NCBI RefSeq assembly: GCF_011386835.1
Contig: NC_088796.1
Coordinates: 87,899,468 to 87,963,467 of the forward strand
DNA: 64,000 bases
Origin: Chrysemys picta bellii
Lineage: Eukaryota > Chordata > Testudines > Emydidae
Direction of reading: 5' to 3'
Shown here: one piece after another, positions 34,668-47,397 of the stretch
How positions within the stretch are numbered: position 1 is the stretch's first letter
How the letters are laid out: every line of letters starts with the position of its first letter
Notes under the pieces: generated by a model
Told to the model about the DNA's origin: nothing
What the model saw: the letters and a program-made list of their open reading frames with translations, nothing else
Databases searched by the model: none
Program-made: the position numbers and the translations under genes

Positions 34668-35011
34668 CCTGCAAACATTTACTACTGTGAATACTGCTTA
34701 CTACCATGAGCAGTCCCATTGATTTAAATTCTCTCAGCCTGATAAGTCACTGGGACTATTGTACAGTAGTAGTAAGTGTTATTAAGTTTTGGATCAAAAG
34801 GGAAGATATGGTATGGGAATTGTGCTTTAATGGCTGTGGTTCCCAGACAGTGTCTGGGCGAGGCACTGTGAACATCTTATTATGCAGAGCCAGTTGAAAC
34901 TGGACACAGAATAAAGCACAGCTCTTGCAAAAACCTTAAGCACTAAGTGATCGCTGACCCCACAGTTAACACTATGCCCGGTAGTAAGTGTTTGCAGGAT
35001 CAGGCCCCTAA
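34668..35011. repeat. Hairpin MITE (GCCTGCAAACATTTAC...GTAAGTGTTTGCAGGATC)
   Basis: GCCTGCAAACATTTACTACTG (34668 on) faces ACAGTAGTAGTAAGTGTTAT (about 34763-34782), and another end GTAGTAAGTGTTTGCAGGAT lies at about 34982-35001. The symmetrical parts centre on a CAGTCCCATTG / CACTGGGACT word. Probably two overlapping or nested copies of one palindromic family, also seen at 43113 and 47398. Confidence 0.55.
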
Positions 35012-35685
35012 GTTTGGAAGCCCTTGGAGCACATCTATATCATCATGCAAATAATAATTTCTCCCATGACTGTTAAACACATACTCAATTAATGGATGCA
35101 GCTGTAAAGATCTAGTTGCTCCTTGGAACTCATATCCCATGAACACAGAAATAATTTTACTCTCTCATAAAAGCACAATTTTCTATTATATAAGTGAGGC
35201 CTGAGTGCTAGCTAAAGGCAATCAATGAGCTGATCAAGTGGAACAAGAAATTTAGACCAAATTCTGAGGTATGACACCTTATCAAAACCATACAAGTTCC
35301 ATATATACAATATGTATATATGAAGTAAGCAGTTTTAACATGTGTGCGCGCATATCTCTTAAAGGCACATGTACTGTTCACCTATACACACATAGTGGAG
35401 GCTATGCAAACTGGCTGTACTAATTATTTTAGATAGCCTAACTACAATATGCAAACATATGAGCATATGCACAGTATACGCTAATATCACACACATTCAC
35501 ACAGGAAATACAGAGTAAGGCAGGCATACTGTACCTGTTGCTTCTTCAGTAGTACATATACACATAATTTTAGAATAATGGAAAAAGGAGCTTGAATAGC
35601 CGTGGGTCCTAATGGAATGTCAATATTCCTAGTCAATAGCACAATGACTCTGTTTAATATTGCAGTGGGACTGTTAATGAATTAC

Positions 35686-35802
35686 CTCTGAATCCTGCTC
35701 ATCAAGGTGGTATGTTTTCTCTAAGCACTGCAGAGTTCTGAGACATAACGTCTTCTCCTCCAACAGAGATTCCAGAAGTAAGACCAGCTGGTCCGGGAGA
35801 AG
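35686..35802 (-). CDS. AOPEP: AOPEP antepenultimate coding exon
   Basis: This is a 117-base, 39-codon exon of aminopeptidase O on the minus strand, flanked by acceptor CTTAG (35803-35807) and donor GTAAT (35681-35685). It encodes LLPDQLVLLLESLLEEKT and continues to LEKTYHLDEQDSE, which matches the leucine-rich start of the AOPEP C-terminal helical region. The frame passes without a break to the next exon (DSE joins VRHRW). In human AOPEP the residues just before this segment are a basic, Lys/Arg-rich stretch linked to nucleolar localisation; that exon was searched for up to position 64000 and not found, so the upstream intron is at least 28.2 kb. Recognition rests on recalled human sequence plus perfect frame and splice agreement. 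Confidence 0.88.
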
Positions 35803-35906
35803 CTAAGAGTAAAATACATGTATTGTCAGAATAAAACTCTGCTTACTAAGCAATGAAACTGACATAGAGCAAAGACAACAAGGCTAGGATAACCTGTGTA
35901 ATTCTA

Positions 35907-36093
35907 CAAAAACAACAAGGAGTCCAGTGGCACCTTAAAGACTAACAGATTTATTTGGGCATAAGCTTTCGTGAGTAGAAGTGATCTTTTACCACAAGAG
36001 CTTATGCCCAAATAAATCTGTTAGTCTTTAAGGTGCCACCGAACTCCTTGTTGTTTTTGTGGATACAGACTAACACGGCTACCCCCTGATACT
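35907..36093. mobile_element. Foldback Penelope-derived insertion with 12-bp duplication
   Basis: A 187-bp insertion. The left half reads AAAAACAACAAGGAGTCCAG through GGGCATAAGCTTTCGTG. The right half is its inverse (GAGCTTATGCCCAAATAAAT ... CTCCTTGTTGTTTTTGTG), followed by the outer terminal piece GATACAGACTAACACGGCTA. It is bounded by perfect copies of TGTGTAATTCTA at 35895-35906 and 36094-36105. The sequence is PLE terminal repeat only, with no coding part. Confidence 0.85.
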
Positions 36094-37408
36094 TGTGTAA
36101 TTCTAGCATGTGTTTGAAATATTGACCTAGTTGATGAAGAGCTAGTTGATTTTAGAAAAACCTCAGAGTTCATGTTGTCTGTATTTTGAAAGACACTGTT
36201 CTGGGGCCTAGTTAAGACTCATTTTCCATGGCTTTTCATTTCTATATTTAGATCAGATCAAAATCATGTTTTCTTATTCAAACATTAGCTTGGATTAATA
36301 GGCTCTGTTCTTTATGGAATACATATGCTAAGTAATTTCATTTTGTTGAGGCTTGGTGGGGGTAGAAACAAAATGATAATTTATAGTGCATCACTTCAGG
36401 AGGCCACCAGACGTATGAATGTTTAACTACATCAGGGGTCTATTGATTTATTATATAAACAATTTCACTGTATTCCTGCAGTGTACAAAGAAACATGATA
36501 TAAATAAGTAGCATGCAGCAAAATTAAGACTGTGACAGCACATTTCTAGTGTAAAGAGTCATAAGTTATCCATTCTCATACCAAAAAGAAGGGAAAGATA
36601 TAATGTCTATGCGCCTATTGTGTATATATATTTAGCAGTTGTTCCTGATTCCAAAACCTAACATTTTTTAGATGAACTACTAGTAGCCTGAAGAGAAAAA
36701 GCGCAAGACGCCTGATGTAGTGAGTGCTTAAGTGCTTCATTTAATAGGCTTATCGGATGAACAAATAAATAATTCACGGAAAGCACAAAGTAAGAATACA
36801 CACTAGCTGCCAGGAAACACACTGGAAATTCAGGGTTTTGAAAGTCCTATCACAGATTCCTTATTCACTCAAATGCTTTCCCCTACCCTCCACACACACA
36901 TTTTCTCCATTCTGGGACACCAAAAGGAAAACAAAACAAAACACATTATCAACTTAAATTCTTGCATACAAAATACAAACCCAGCATTACTCAGTTCTAA
37001 CATTTTGCAGATTATTAAAGAACAAAATCATACTGCTTCCACCCTAATTCCACTTTTGTTCCAAGTTGAGGTCACATTCTGGAGCCCTGTGAGGGTCTCC
37101 CTTTCCATCTAAGGCCTTCTCCTCCTGCTGCGCTGCCCACCACTCCACCCTGCCTTCTTGGTGCCAGCCAAAGGCAGACATAAAGAACATTACTTTCATC
37201 ATCATCTTCTTCTCACGAAAGACACTGCAGCCAAGGTTGATTGCTTGGACTACACAAGCCCTTATCTTACAATTAGCCTGAGATGAAAAAAGGTTCCCTC
37301 TCACTTTGCTTTGGACCCCCTGGACGGATATAAGTATCAGAGAATTCCTAAATGTTTCTTTATTTTAATGACAGCCCCTTGCATGCCAAAAAGCAGCACT
37401 CTGGCAAC

Positions 37409-37474
37409 AAGACCATGAAGCAATCAAGAATTTTCTGCTCAAAGACCATGAAGCAATCGAGAATTTTCTGCTCA
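37409..37474. repeat. Two tandem copies of a 33-bp unit
   Basis: AAGACCATGAAGCAATC followed by AAGAATTTTCTGCTCA (37409-37441) repeats at once at 37442-37474 with a single A/G difference. A recent local tandem duplication in the AOPEP intron. Confidence 0.9.
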
Positions 37475-38899
37475 AATCTTAACCTGTAAAGCTTTGGCAG
37501 ATATCACCAGCTAAACAAGCAATGAGACATTATCTTCACTCTCCGACTGACATCGCATGGCATTAGCACATAAATCAGATGCTAATAAGAAGGGACATAA
37601 ATCACTAGCATTTTAACAATCTGTTTTCCTTACAATGCATTCTTTTATTATTAAAGCTGTATTCTTGGAGTTTGAAAAAAGCCACAACCTACTCACTTGT
37701 TCTAATTGGAACATTTTCAAAGTAACACTCAAACCTGCCAACTGCAAGGAAAACTGAAAAGTTAAAAATAGTAATAAATGAAAATAAATATGATTAATAT
37801 TTCAATTTAAAGTCACCCACTAAAATGCCAACTCAAATGTTTATTGTTTAGTCCACGAGCAGCTGCTTCAAGTGGCGGGGGGGGGGGAGAGGGAAGGGAA
37901 GGATAAGAGGGGGGACGACACAATAGACAGGAAAGACGTCTGGGAATTGGCTCTGCTTGGAAACTGAATTTATTTTGAATGCTAATAAAATTTGAAATGC
38001 TGCAGAACACCATGTGCTTATTTAGAAAGCTTTCTCTGCTAAACAGAAGGATAATACAGCCACCCTTAGTTTTTAGAAACTGCAGGTAGTTGGGGTTTTG
38101 TTTTATTTTTCAAGGTTCTTCACCATATCGGTAATATGAATTCACACACAAAGTGCTCTTATTTAAAATAACTTTGGGGAATCTGATTTAGGCCAACAGA
38201 AGCAATGAAATTCAGAGGTAAGGCAATAATCATGTCCTTAATTTACTTCACTGTGTCTAGTGCTGTGCTGCATTTTGAGAATTACAGTTTAAAATTTATA
38301 TTACATTTGAGCACACAGAAAAAAACAACAGAAACTTGTAACTTCTTAGTTTCCCAACGTCTAAGTCCCTGGGATGGGACCCTGTATGCCAGGTTACAGC
38401 TCACAGCATAATTTAAGGCCACGTTATGAGCTACTGAACAGAGTGTTTGGCGCAGCAGGTAGAGGCATTAACGGAGGAAATGCTGACAAACCCAACTATA
38501 GTGGCAGTAAGTGGGCACAGCTATAGCATTTTGTCCTTTCTTATTCATTTTAACTGAAATGCTGGGAGCACAAACCTATTCCCTTAGGGTTTTTTTCCCC
38601 TTTAATAAAAGGACTCTCCCTAACATGACATGTAGATTGCAGCAAGATGAGGAAAGCTCCACAAAGCTTCATTGCAAAGACTATTACAAAAATCCCCATT
38701 TGTGTATAGATTCCTTGTTTTTCCCAGATGGAATGGTTTTGTAAAGCAACTATTTTCTCTCTTTTTTGTTTTAAAGACCTTTTTATAATTTAAGAAAACT
38801 TCAAACTTGGTAAATAAATATATAGATGTCTGATCAATTGCAAACATCCTATTATCGTTTGTTACCTTGTCTCCCCCATCCCCAACCCTGACCCCGATG

Positions 38900-39045
38900 T
38901 TTGTCTCATCCACCTGTTGTCTTGTGTGGGACAGCGACTGTCATTTTCCATATGTCTGTACAGCACCTGGAACAATGGGACCCTGGCCTGGCTGGCTTCT
39001 TGGTGCTAACACAATATAAATGTTAAATAACCATAGTAATAAATT
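38900..39045 (+). mobile_element. LINE 3' end (CR1/L3-like)
   Basis: GTCTGTACAGCACCTGGAAC, AATGGGACCCTGGCCTGGC, CTTCTTGGTGCTAACACAAT and ATAAATGTTAAATAACC are the consecutive words of an ancient LINE 3' tail common in amniotes. Confidence 0.7.
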
Positions 39046-42000
39046 GCACTATAAGTACCAGAAAAGCATTTTAACTTCTGAGAAATCGAATTCTCTGACT
39101 GTATGTTGAGCCATAATGTTTAGTAAAAATATACGATATAGCAACAACAAAGTATGGGAAGGCAAATTTTACAGTGCCACTGTCTATTTCTACCTGGAAA
39201 AAATAAAAACAGTTTTTTGCATTAAAAAGCAAAAATTCTCTGACAAATAAGGGAATATATGTCACACAAAAATGCTCAGTTTGATGTGATTGTTAAAGGA
39301 GAAATCTTACGCCAGAAAATGTGGTCAGAATTAAAACACTATTTACAACATGGATCTAATGCTACCAGTTGGTGTAGTGATAGTATGGCGATGACAGATA
39401 CAATGTCATGTACATATATTTTAAAGCAGATAGTTCTAGTCCCAACCCCCCACCCCCAAGCCCCTTAGAAAACAAGTTATTTTCCCAGGGCTTTTTGTAC
39501 TTTACTGTACAAATACTACAAAAAGGGAATGAATTAATATGTTGTGATCAAGCACACTGGAGCTTTTTTGTAATGTTCCACACAATTAAACAATATCCCA
39601 GCTAGAAGGTCATTTCCCCAATACTGTGAATCTTATTTTGCTGGCCTTGTTTTTGAAGTTGCCGTCTGTACTACCTCTACCAAGATACTGAATACTTTTG
39701 CTTTTCTTTTCAGATAGAGCGTATTCGACATTGCTTCTTGTTTGTGGACTGGTACAATGGCTTTTAAGTTTGTACAATTAGACCTTTAACTTTGAAACAC
39801 AATTTTGAAAAGATGTGACACACCAAAACTGATTTTGTATTTGAAAGAGACCAAAGAGGGAAAAAAGGGACAATTTTCGTCCAGAAAACAACAACTGTAG
39901 GTTGTCACTGAAGTAGCTTACAAATGCACTCCTGCTCTAAATACTGAGATTCAATGTTTAGTAAACATCTGGGAACAAGGGAAAACAGCTATCTTTTAAT
40001 TTATCCACAGCAAACTATAATTCAGTAATGCTCCAAATAGGATATGGTGCTACAAGTAAATCTCAGAACTTTTAACAGTTTTTAGAAAGTTTCCACAAAG
40101 CATCTTGGAATAAAATATGAATTTTTTGAACACCACCCATAGCCTGTAAAAACGACAATGAATCTTGCCTCTTCAAAGCTCTCTCAATGTAGCTATAAGG
40201 TCATCGGCCCCACATCCCAGAAGACCACCCACACTAAAAAGACTATTTGTCAATTCCCCCATTAGAATAATGCAATAAATGCCAGATTCACCATTTATAC
40301 TAGAAAAATGTCATTGAAACATTTGACTACTGACCTTTCAAAGCCATGAAATGTGACAGATATATGCATTTGAACATCCATAGCACCACTGCTTGCGCTG
40401 CACCCCTAAGCCAGGATACAAATCACTAAAGTAGTACAGCTGGTATGCTGAATATCCCGTTTGCTTCAGCCTACACTTGAATGAAGTCATTGAAAGCCTC
40501 CTTGGAGGGGAAATGCGCCTCGGACTAATGCAGCAACCGATTGACAGTGGCGTGATTTCTATTATTACTCCATTATCACACTGGGATCTGAGCCTAAATG
40601 AGCATACTTCCTCCCTGATGCCATTTCCTTTTATCCTGGCTGTAGTCTAAAAGCGGATCAATGGAAGTAATACATATGATGTCACTTCAATTTACAGCTA
40701 CTGCCTCCCTCTCTCTCATACACAGATAGATCAATTCTTCCCAAAAATGGTTAAGAAATGCATGGGGAGACACTTCTCCAAGAAAAGAGTCCTCTGCTAT
40801 ATTTGTCTATGTTACTACAGCAAGGAACTGTTTATACTGAGTGAAAACAAGGGGGAAAGGAAAAAAGTCACTACTGTACACTGGAGAATGCTGGCTGAAA
40901 TTCAACACAAACATGGCCAAAACAGAATTAAAGCTATTTGACCTTTGAAAATTATATGGAGAAGGTTTTTCGTTTCAGAAACGCAATAGAATCCAGCAGC
41001 ATTTCCTTGGTTAAAAGCAGTGCCAGAAAATCTTAAAAGAAAAAAAATTATTTTTTTTTAAAGATTTCCCAAAGTCAAACAGAATTCCTCCCCATCCTTT
41101 GCATAAGAAAAAAACCAATCCACAGCTTTGTTAGTGAATGGAGTTTCCTCATTAAACGCAGATAAGAAAGCATTGCTACTGGTCCAACAGAAAAGATTTA
41201 TAGGGCCTCTCTTAGCCTCTACTCTGAACCAGCCAACCAAACCAAAAAAAAAAAAAAAAAGCAAGACTCTTGAGTAGTAAACTCTCCGTATGGACAATTT
41301 GCCTTCAGGGTTGTTTTCTGCTGGCTGCAATTAAACGAAAACTTTCTTAAAACAAATCTCTCCTCACAATGTCCAGAAGAAATAAGACTGAGAATTCAAG
41401 ATACTACTACTTATTTAACAAACACATTTAGACAGACCTGGTCACGGTTTACCTTAAACAATATTCTTAAATGCTGTTTGTCTGTGCAGTCACTTCTTTT
41501 AAATGAAAAACAGGCCATTTTCCTTCAGGGACAAAATATGCTCAATATCAAATAGCATGCAAATTCAATAAAAACCTCCACACACACAAACAGCTGTTAA
41601 ACTATATGTTGTGGTACAACGTAACTTAAGAAATTCTAATTCTGAGAGAGCTAGTCTGCAGTTGGATTAATGCACAGAAACATATATGAAATCTACAGCT
41701 GACCAAAAAAAATGCTTTGAACTGAATCACAGAATAAAAAAAAAGGCCTATTTCAGAGACTAACAAAACTGAAGAAGCACACAGTTTAGGTCACTGTTTA
41801 CAAAATGCCTGCTGTAGAAAAATCAGTTTGGTTTATAATTCAGAACATCTTAAAATATAACTGGACAATCCTTCCCACCTTTAAAAAGTAATTTCAATAC
41901 TCTATATTGTTATTGTTTTAATTACCATTAAGAAATATGATAAATGTTTGTCTCTATAGAACAGGCTCATCTATCTGTAAACTAGCTCTGACAGAATATG

Positions 42001-42653
42001 TCCCCCCCATCGTGGGTGGCTCTCTCAAGCACTCCTCAGAGTATCCTGACCTTTGTTTAACAAACAGCTTTTTTGTGTTCCCCCAATTTTTTTAAAATGG
42101 GGAATGTACTGAAAATTTTGTTGTTGTTCCCGTAATATATTAATATCCAAAGATTACTGTCAAACTCCTTGAAGAAAATAATGAAATATACACCATCAAA
42201 AGTCAATATATGATGCATTTAGAAATATCAATTTTGTTACAACTAAAAGATCTTCTATCACTAGCTACAGGTAAATATGCCAAATTTGGCATTGAGGTAA
42301 TATATTTGACTAAGAATACATTTGCATTACTTTCAGATCTGTAACATCAAAATTTTCATTTTTTGAAGGAGACAGTCTTACATAATTTATTGTTCTAAAG
42401 CTATTATCTGCCAAAACAATTCAATAGGATTTATTCTGTCTCCTTTATCCATAGACACATATTTGCTGGGTGAAGGGCTTGCAACCAGAAGAATAGTACA
42501 AAATTATGTATGCAACACAAACATAATTATCTTGATCTCAAAGACTTTCAATGTTCCCTTTCAAATGAAGAGGATAAAGTATGCTGGATGTTAACCATAG
42601 TGCAACTGTCAATATACAAGCAACCAAAAACTTACATACAGTTGCATTTTATG

Positions 42654-42759
42654 TCAAGTATCAGAGGGGTAGCCATGTTAGTCTGGATCTGTAAAAAGCA
42701 ACAGAGAGTCCTGTGGCATCTGTTAATCTTAAAGGTGCCACAGGACGCTCTGTTGCTTT
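42654..42759. mobile_element. Second foldback Penelope-derived insertion with 12-bp duplication
   Basis: A 106-bp insertion. Outer terminus TCAAGTATCAGAGGGGTAGC (42654 on), then AAAAGCAACAGAGAGTCCTG and its inverse CAGGACGCTCTGTTGCTTT at the right. It is bounded by identical TTGCATTTTATG at 42642-42653 and 42760-42771. Same terminal family type as the foldback at 35907 but with the outer piece on the opposite side. Confidence 0.85.
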
Positions 42760-42903
42760 TTGCATTTTATGGTGGCCACTGGTGTGCCTGGAAAGGTTTT
42801 TTCAATTACAATTTTCTTTCAAGTGTGCAACACTATTAGCAATGTAACCCTAGAAACCATATTAAAGGAAATTATTTGATATTTTAAAAAGAGCAACCTG
42901 TAA

Positions 42904-43044
42904 GGGCCAGATTTTCAAAAGAGATCAGCACTCACCACTCCCACTAAGTCAATGGGGGCTGCTGGGTGCTTGAGCCCTTTTCAAATTGCGCCCATTTCAC
43001 GGAGGATCCTAAATGGGAACTGTGCTCTTTTGAAAATCTGGCCC
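42904..43044. mobile_element. PIF/Harbinger-type MITE with TAA duplication
   Basis: GGGCCAGATTTTCAAAAGAG at the left is matched by its inverse CTCTTTTGAAAATCTGGCCC at the right, a perfect 20-bp terminal inverted repeat. It is flanked by TAA on both sides (42901-42903 and 43045-43047). A TWA-type duplication is typical of PIF/Harbinger elements. The 141-bp body is non-coding. Confidence 0.8.
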
Positions 43045-43112
43045 TAAATTCTTATATTGATTAACCAGTTTGCACTTCCATAACCAATGCTGTACATCTT
43101 TTAAATGTCTTA

Positions 43113-43195
43113 GGCCCCAGTCCAACAAAGCTACTGGGACTACTCGTATGCTTAAAGGTAAGCACATGCAGATGTGTGCTAAAGAATCAGGGTCT
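43113..43195. repeat. Hairpin MITE remnant
   Basis: CCCCAGTCCAACAAAGCTAC ... ACTGGGACTACTCGTATGCT then GTAAGCACATGCAGATGTGT is a degraded member of the family with CCTGCAAACACTTA / TAAGTGTTTGCAGG ends also seen at 34668 and 47398. Confidence 0.45.
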
Positions 43196-44599
43196 TAACA
43201 TTTTTTTTTAATAGAATGTACATTAATTCATTGTAAAGATCCATTCCCCTCCATCACCACCCCCAAAATCAACCAATATTCACATCTGAAAAATTAAAGT
43301 TATTTTTCTTAAACATTGCAAAAAGTATTTTTAAGAGTAGCATTAAAGCAACAGGGGGGGAAAAGGAGAATGTAGTGGGATGTTGTAGTCTCCAGAAAGA
43401 TGAGAATACAAGGATTTCATCTTACCAGTACTTTGAACTGGTTAGAATTAGCAACGTAAATACATTTCTACAGTCCCTAGTTTGGTACACCTTGTTGATA
43501 TCGTCGCTAGGCATGACCCATAATGTTTTTTAAAAGGCCAGCAGTTGCTACCAGCTTTCAAGCTGAAATATCTTCTTCTTAAGCCCTGGCACAAAATATT
43601 TGTCAATAATTTACTTAATGGAGGGAAGATCCATTTAAGAAGAAATTCAACATCTGCAATCTAATCTAAGTGCACTGAAATGTCATAAATGATTAAACCT
43701 ATATGATCTAACAAAGTGCTGAGCCAGCAAAATGGAAACCAGGTGGCTTCTAATGCAGGTTCAGTCAGATTATATGGCGTTTTTTCCCCAGCCCTGCTTT
43801 TCACAAAGAAACGTTTCATCATAACTTTACCCTTGAGCACAGTAATTCCATTTCAAAGACAATAGGCTAAACTTTTAATGTCTATTCTATACATATAAAT
43901 TTCACACTGATTATTCGGTATATCACATACTGTATGTATAGGCATATCCATTACTTTTTATTCATGATTAAAAACATATGGGAAATGGAAGAGATTTGAT
44001 TTAAACCCATTATGGGAGATAAACATATTTGGTACTTACTCATTGTGGTGGATCAGAGGACATTTAGGCAAGTGTTGTGTAATATTCTTATCAGGCCCAG
44101 TGCTATTAAATACAGTGGGAGTGGCTAATGTTAACATTGTTACTGCAAGGGTATATCTGCCAGAATCTCTGCTACACATCCCTATTTTTAAGGTTTAATA
44201 ATTCATCCATAAACATTTAATTCAGGCTGAAATTTCCTAGACCAAATTGTGATTTGACCTGGCTATTTTTAAATTACTGTAGTGCAAAGAGAAGCTTAAC
44301 AGTTTGAGTTGGGTTTTGTACATTGTTAGTCTATGGGAAGGGCTAGAATTTTTTTTATTTTTTAAGTACTAAAGGTAAGACATTTGGAACACTGAGCTTT
44401 CAAAAATAGCCGATACTGGGTATCAAGTAACAGAATATAAATGGTACACTGGGCCCAGTTCTGCTCACCTGACTCAGATGAAAATTTTTCCAATATTAAA
44501 GATGGGCAGGAGTTGGCCTTTTATGGGTTAGACTATGGGTTTCCATAGCAATTTCGCCACGGAGATATGCCTTTAACAATTACTTTTAGCTCATGATAA

Positions 44600-44690
44600 T
44601 GGACATGATTCTTTGCCCACTAATGCAGTTTTACACTGGTTCTACTCCATTAACATCAATGGAATTACACTAGATAATCAGCTTCTGATT
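44600..44690. repeat. Degraded hairpin MITE (TTACACTGG...ATGGAATTACAC)
   Basis: GCAGTTTTACACTGGTTCTA faces TGGAATTACACTAGATAATC around CATTAACATCAATGG, the palindromic AATGG-centred pattern found several times in the window. Confidence 0.45.
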
Positions 44691-46569
44691 TGTTTTTAGT
44701 GAAAAATAGTTAAAAATCAGTAATTTTTTGTGACTCTGGAAACATATCACTAAAACTACCTGTCAAGTGTAATAGCAATGAAAGTGAGGAAACACACAAA
44801 AGGACTTGGAGCAAGGGGAAGAGAAGGGATAGCAGCAGGAAATGCACTTTAAAGTGTGTTATATTATATTAAAAACTGATAAATTTGATCATGAAGATTC
44901 CACAGAACATATGCCGTTTGAGATGTCAAAATCTACTCTATTTTCACTCTCAGGGTTGGGATATCAACAGAGCTCTGTAGTCTATTAAAGTACTTACAAA
45001 ACAGAGGTCATTATTTATACCCCATATCTAGTATATAGGCATATGAACATACAGAGACACGACTTTAATTTTTCATATTTCAAAAATATATCCAATAAAT
45101 TCCTGCAAGTCTCTCTCTTACATATGCGCACACAAATACTTATGACAAAACCTCTATCCGCTTTCATTTTAAAGCATTACTTGATTTATCTATCAGGTGA
45201 ATCTTTTTCAATAATTGTTTTTCTTTCCCTTTATTTAGAAATATAACCTTACATTCATTTACATCTCTGTCACTTATCCTTGAGCATATTTACATCAAGT
45301 ACAAACCCTTGCAATTGCATTTCCAGATCTAGGCAAACAACATTTTCCAGCTGAAATGGACTAAGGTTCTAGTTCATTCTGTTTCAAATACACCCTCTCA
45401 ATAGTTTTCTCACCAAGCCTTCTAAGTCAAACGCCAGAACATCTGTTATGTTCTTCCTTTGTTAGAGAGTTTTTAGTATGGATTACTCAGGATGATTGCC
45501 CAAAATATCATAAATGACCACAAACTGAACACAGAAGTGCAGGATGGGACTCTGGCTGAGAGCAACAACACACAAACCCCCACCTTAATATTAAAGTTAT
45601 TTATTCTGCAAAATGCATACGAAAATAATTAAATTCACTGCCTGCCCTTCACTCCCTCATACTATTTTCCATTCAGTAGAATGATGTAATATGTGTAAAG
45701 TTTACAGTGTCCTGTATTCCATTCCTACTCTGTGTACCTTTGGATCCCATTCCAGACATTTTATACCCTGGCTTAACTCAGAAAAGTTTTATGTGGAACA
45801 GGATGAGGCATTACATTACTATGGGCCACCCTCTAGACTCATGGTAAGTAAGCAAGTACTAGCAAATCATATCAAAAAAACACAGGAGAGTCTATTAACC
45901 TGAATGAAGATTATATTTATTTTTAAGATCACTTGCTATGACCGAAACGTCTCCAAATAATGTTTTTTCCTGATCGTAATGAAAGAATATGTGGGAGGGA
46001 GAATTTATAGCCCAAATCCATGCGCCTTATGCAAAAAAACCTCCCATTAACTTCAAAGGGAAACTTACTTGTATAAGGAGTAATATGATCAGGCCCTTAA
46101 GTGCTCAACTTACACACAAATGTAAAAACAAAACATTCAAAGATGAGCAGACAATGCAGAGAACAGCAGGCTGATTGCACAGTAGTTGAGCATTATTTGT
46201 GTACTATTGGCTGACTAGCCCCTGAATTAAGTACTGTATTTCATTGGTAATTCAGAAGCTCAACTACTAATGGAAAAAGTTGATTGAACAGTAGGTTTTA
46301 GAAGGAATTAAAAACATTGTGCACAGTGACAAAGCATGGAATTCAGTCACACAAAGGTTTAAACAATATAATCCAACCAATCATTTATTAACTCGTTCAT
46401 CTTAAACTCGTCCTATCGTTGATAATGCCTGAAGCCAAACATCTGAAATTAAGCCTTATTTTCTGTACAAGCACATTCTCTATTTCCAAAGTCTGAGTGC
46501 TCAAAATCATTCAAGAGATTTATGTCTCAAAAAGCAAATAAGAGAGCGCTCCTCTAAACTGGCTCCAGC

Positions 46570-46665
46570 CCGAGTGGGAATGTCTACACTGCTATTTTTA
46601 GCAGCGTAGCGTTAGCCTGAGTCTGTAGACCCTGGGTCTGAGATTTGCTGTTGCAGGGTTGTTTT
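46570..46665. repeat. MITE fragment with ATGTCTACACTG end
   Basis: GGGAATGTCTACACTGCTAT, CGTAGCGTTAGCCTGAGTCT and CTGGGTCTGAGATTTGCTGT are words of a turtle MITE. The same words occur in inverted order at 60640-60720. Confidence 0.55.
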
Positions 46666-47397
46666 TTATTTATTTGCTTGTTTGTTTTCGTTGTGTTGAC
46701 ATATCTTTAGTGACTAGTGATAGTAGTGAACGAAGGCCTTATAAGTTCCTTTTCAGATGCATTTGTGCAGCTATGGTTAAAACAGAGTTGAAGTTTCCAT
46801 TACAAACCTCAATTCTCAGGTGTTAATAAGTCAACTATAAAAGTTCCATCCAGGAAGAAACTTGACACAAAAGTTCTCAGCCTCAGAGTGATTATTTTTT
46901 AAAACATTATTGAAAAGAAAACATCCATGAAAGCTTACTGGTTTAAAATGGATTTTCTGAGCATGTATAACCAAAAATCTAATTTACAAAGAATCAAATT
47001 TAGAAAATTATTACAATGTGATTCGTCTAATTATTTTTAGTATATTGAAAAATAAAGGCTGTTAAGGCACTAAACTTTGAAAATGGCCCTGGTAAGATAC
47101 ATGCACTGTATTTACTTCACAAAGCAATGGTCCCAGTGCATTTTTAATATGCATAGTGATATTGTAAATACATTTAAACAAACATTTTAAAAAATCATAA
47201 ATATATGTACTTAGCACATACATATTTATGTGTTTCTTTAAAAACTGGGAAATACATGGTAAATTAGGAAGCTGAAATGGATACATTTTCCTGGTAACAT
47301 TCAATTAATTAGCAGCTTTTACTTTTTGTTTGTGTAATAAAACCAAACAAAGAAACAAAAATAATAAAAAGAACCAAACCAAAGACACTGCAAAATA

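Larger units (their letters stand above)
12390..35685 (-). other. AOPEP: AOPEP intron, 23.3 kb, repeat-rich
   Basis: This is the intron between the antepenultimate and penultimate exons. Its main content is two Penelope-like elements (18851-20868 and 22514-23571), an old LINE remnant (21185-21740), a GC-rich composite (26793-29159), a CR1 tail (31955-32080) and several MITEs. Stretches 14380-18715, 23580-26790, 29160-31950 and 33060-34660 are AT-rich and show no gene or clear repeat to my reading. The ORFs within them are short, have no recognisable domains, and are best taken as chance. Confidence 0.85.

Noticed and set aside
43432..43480. Minus-strand donor-like site (CTG followed by GTAAGATG) with a short open stretch
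   Set aside because: Considered as an upstream AOPEP exon, but the frame closes after about 14 codons, there is no good acceptor, and the residues do not fit AOPEP.
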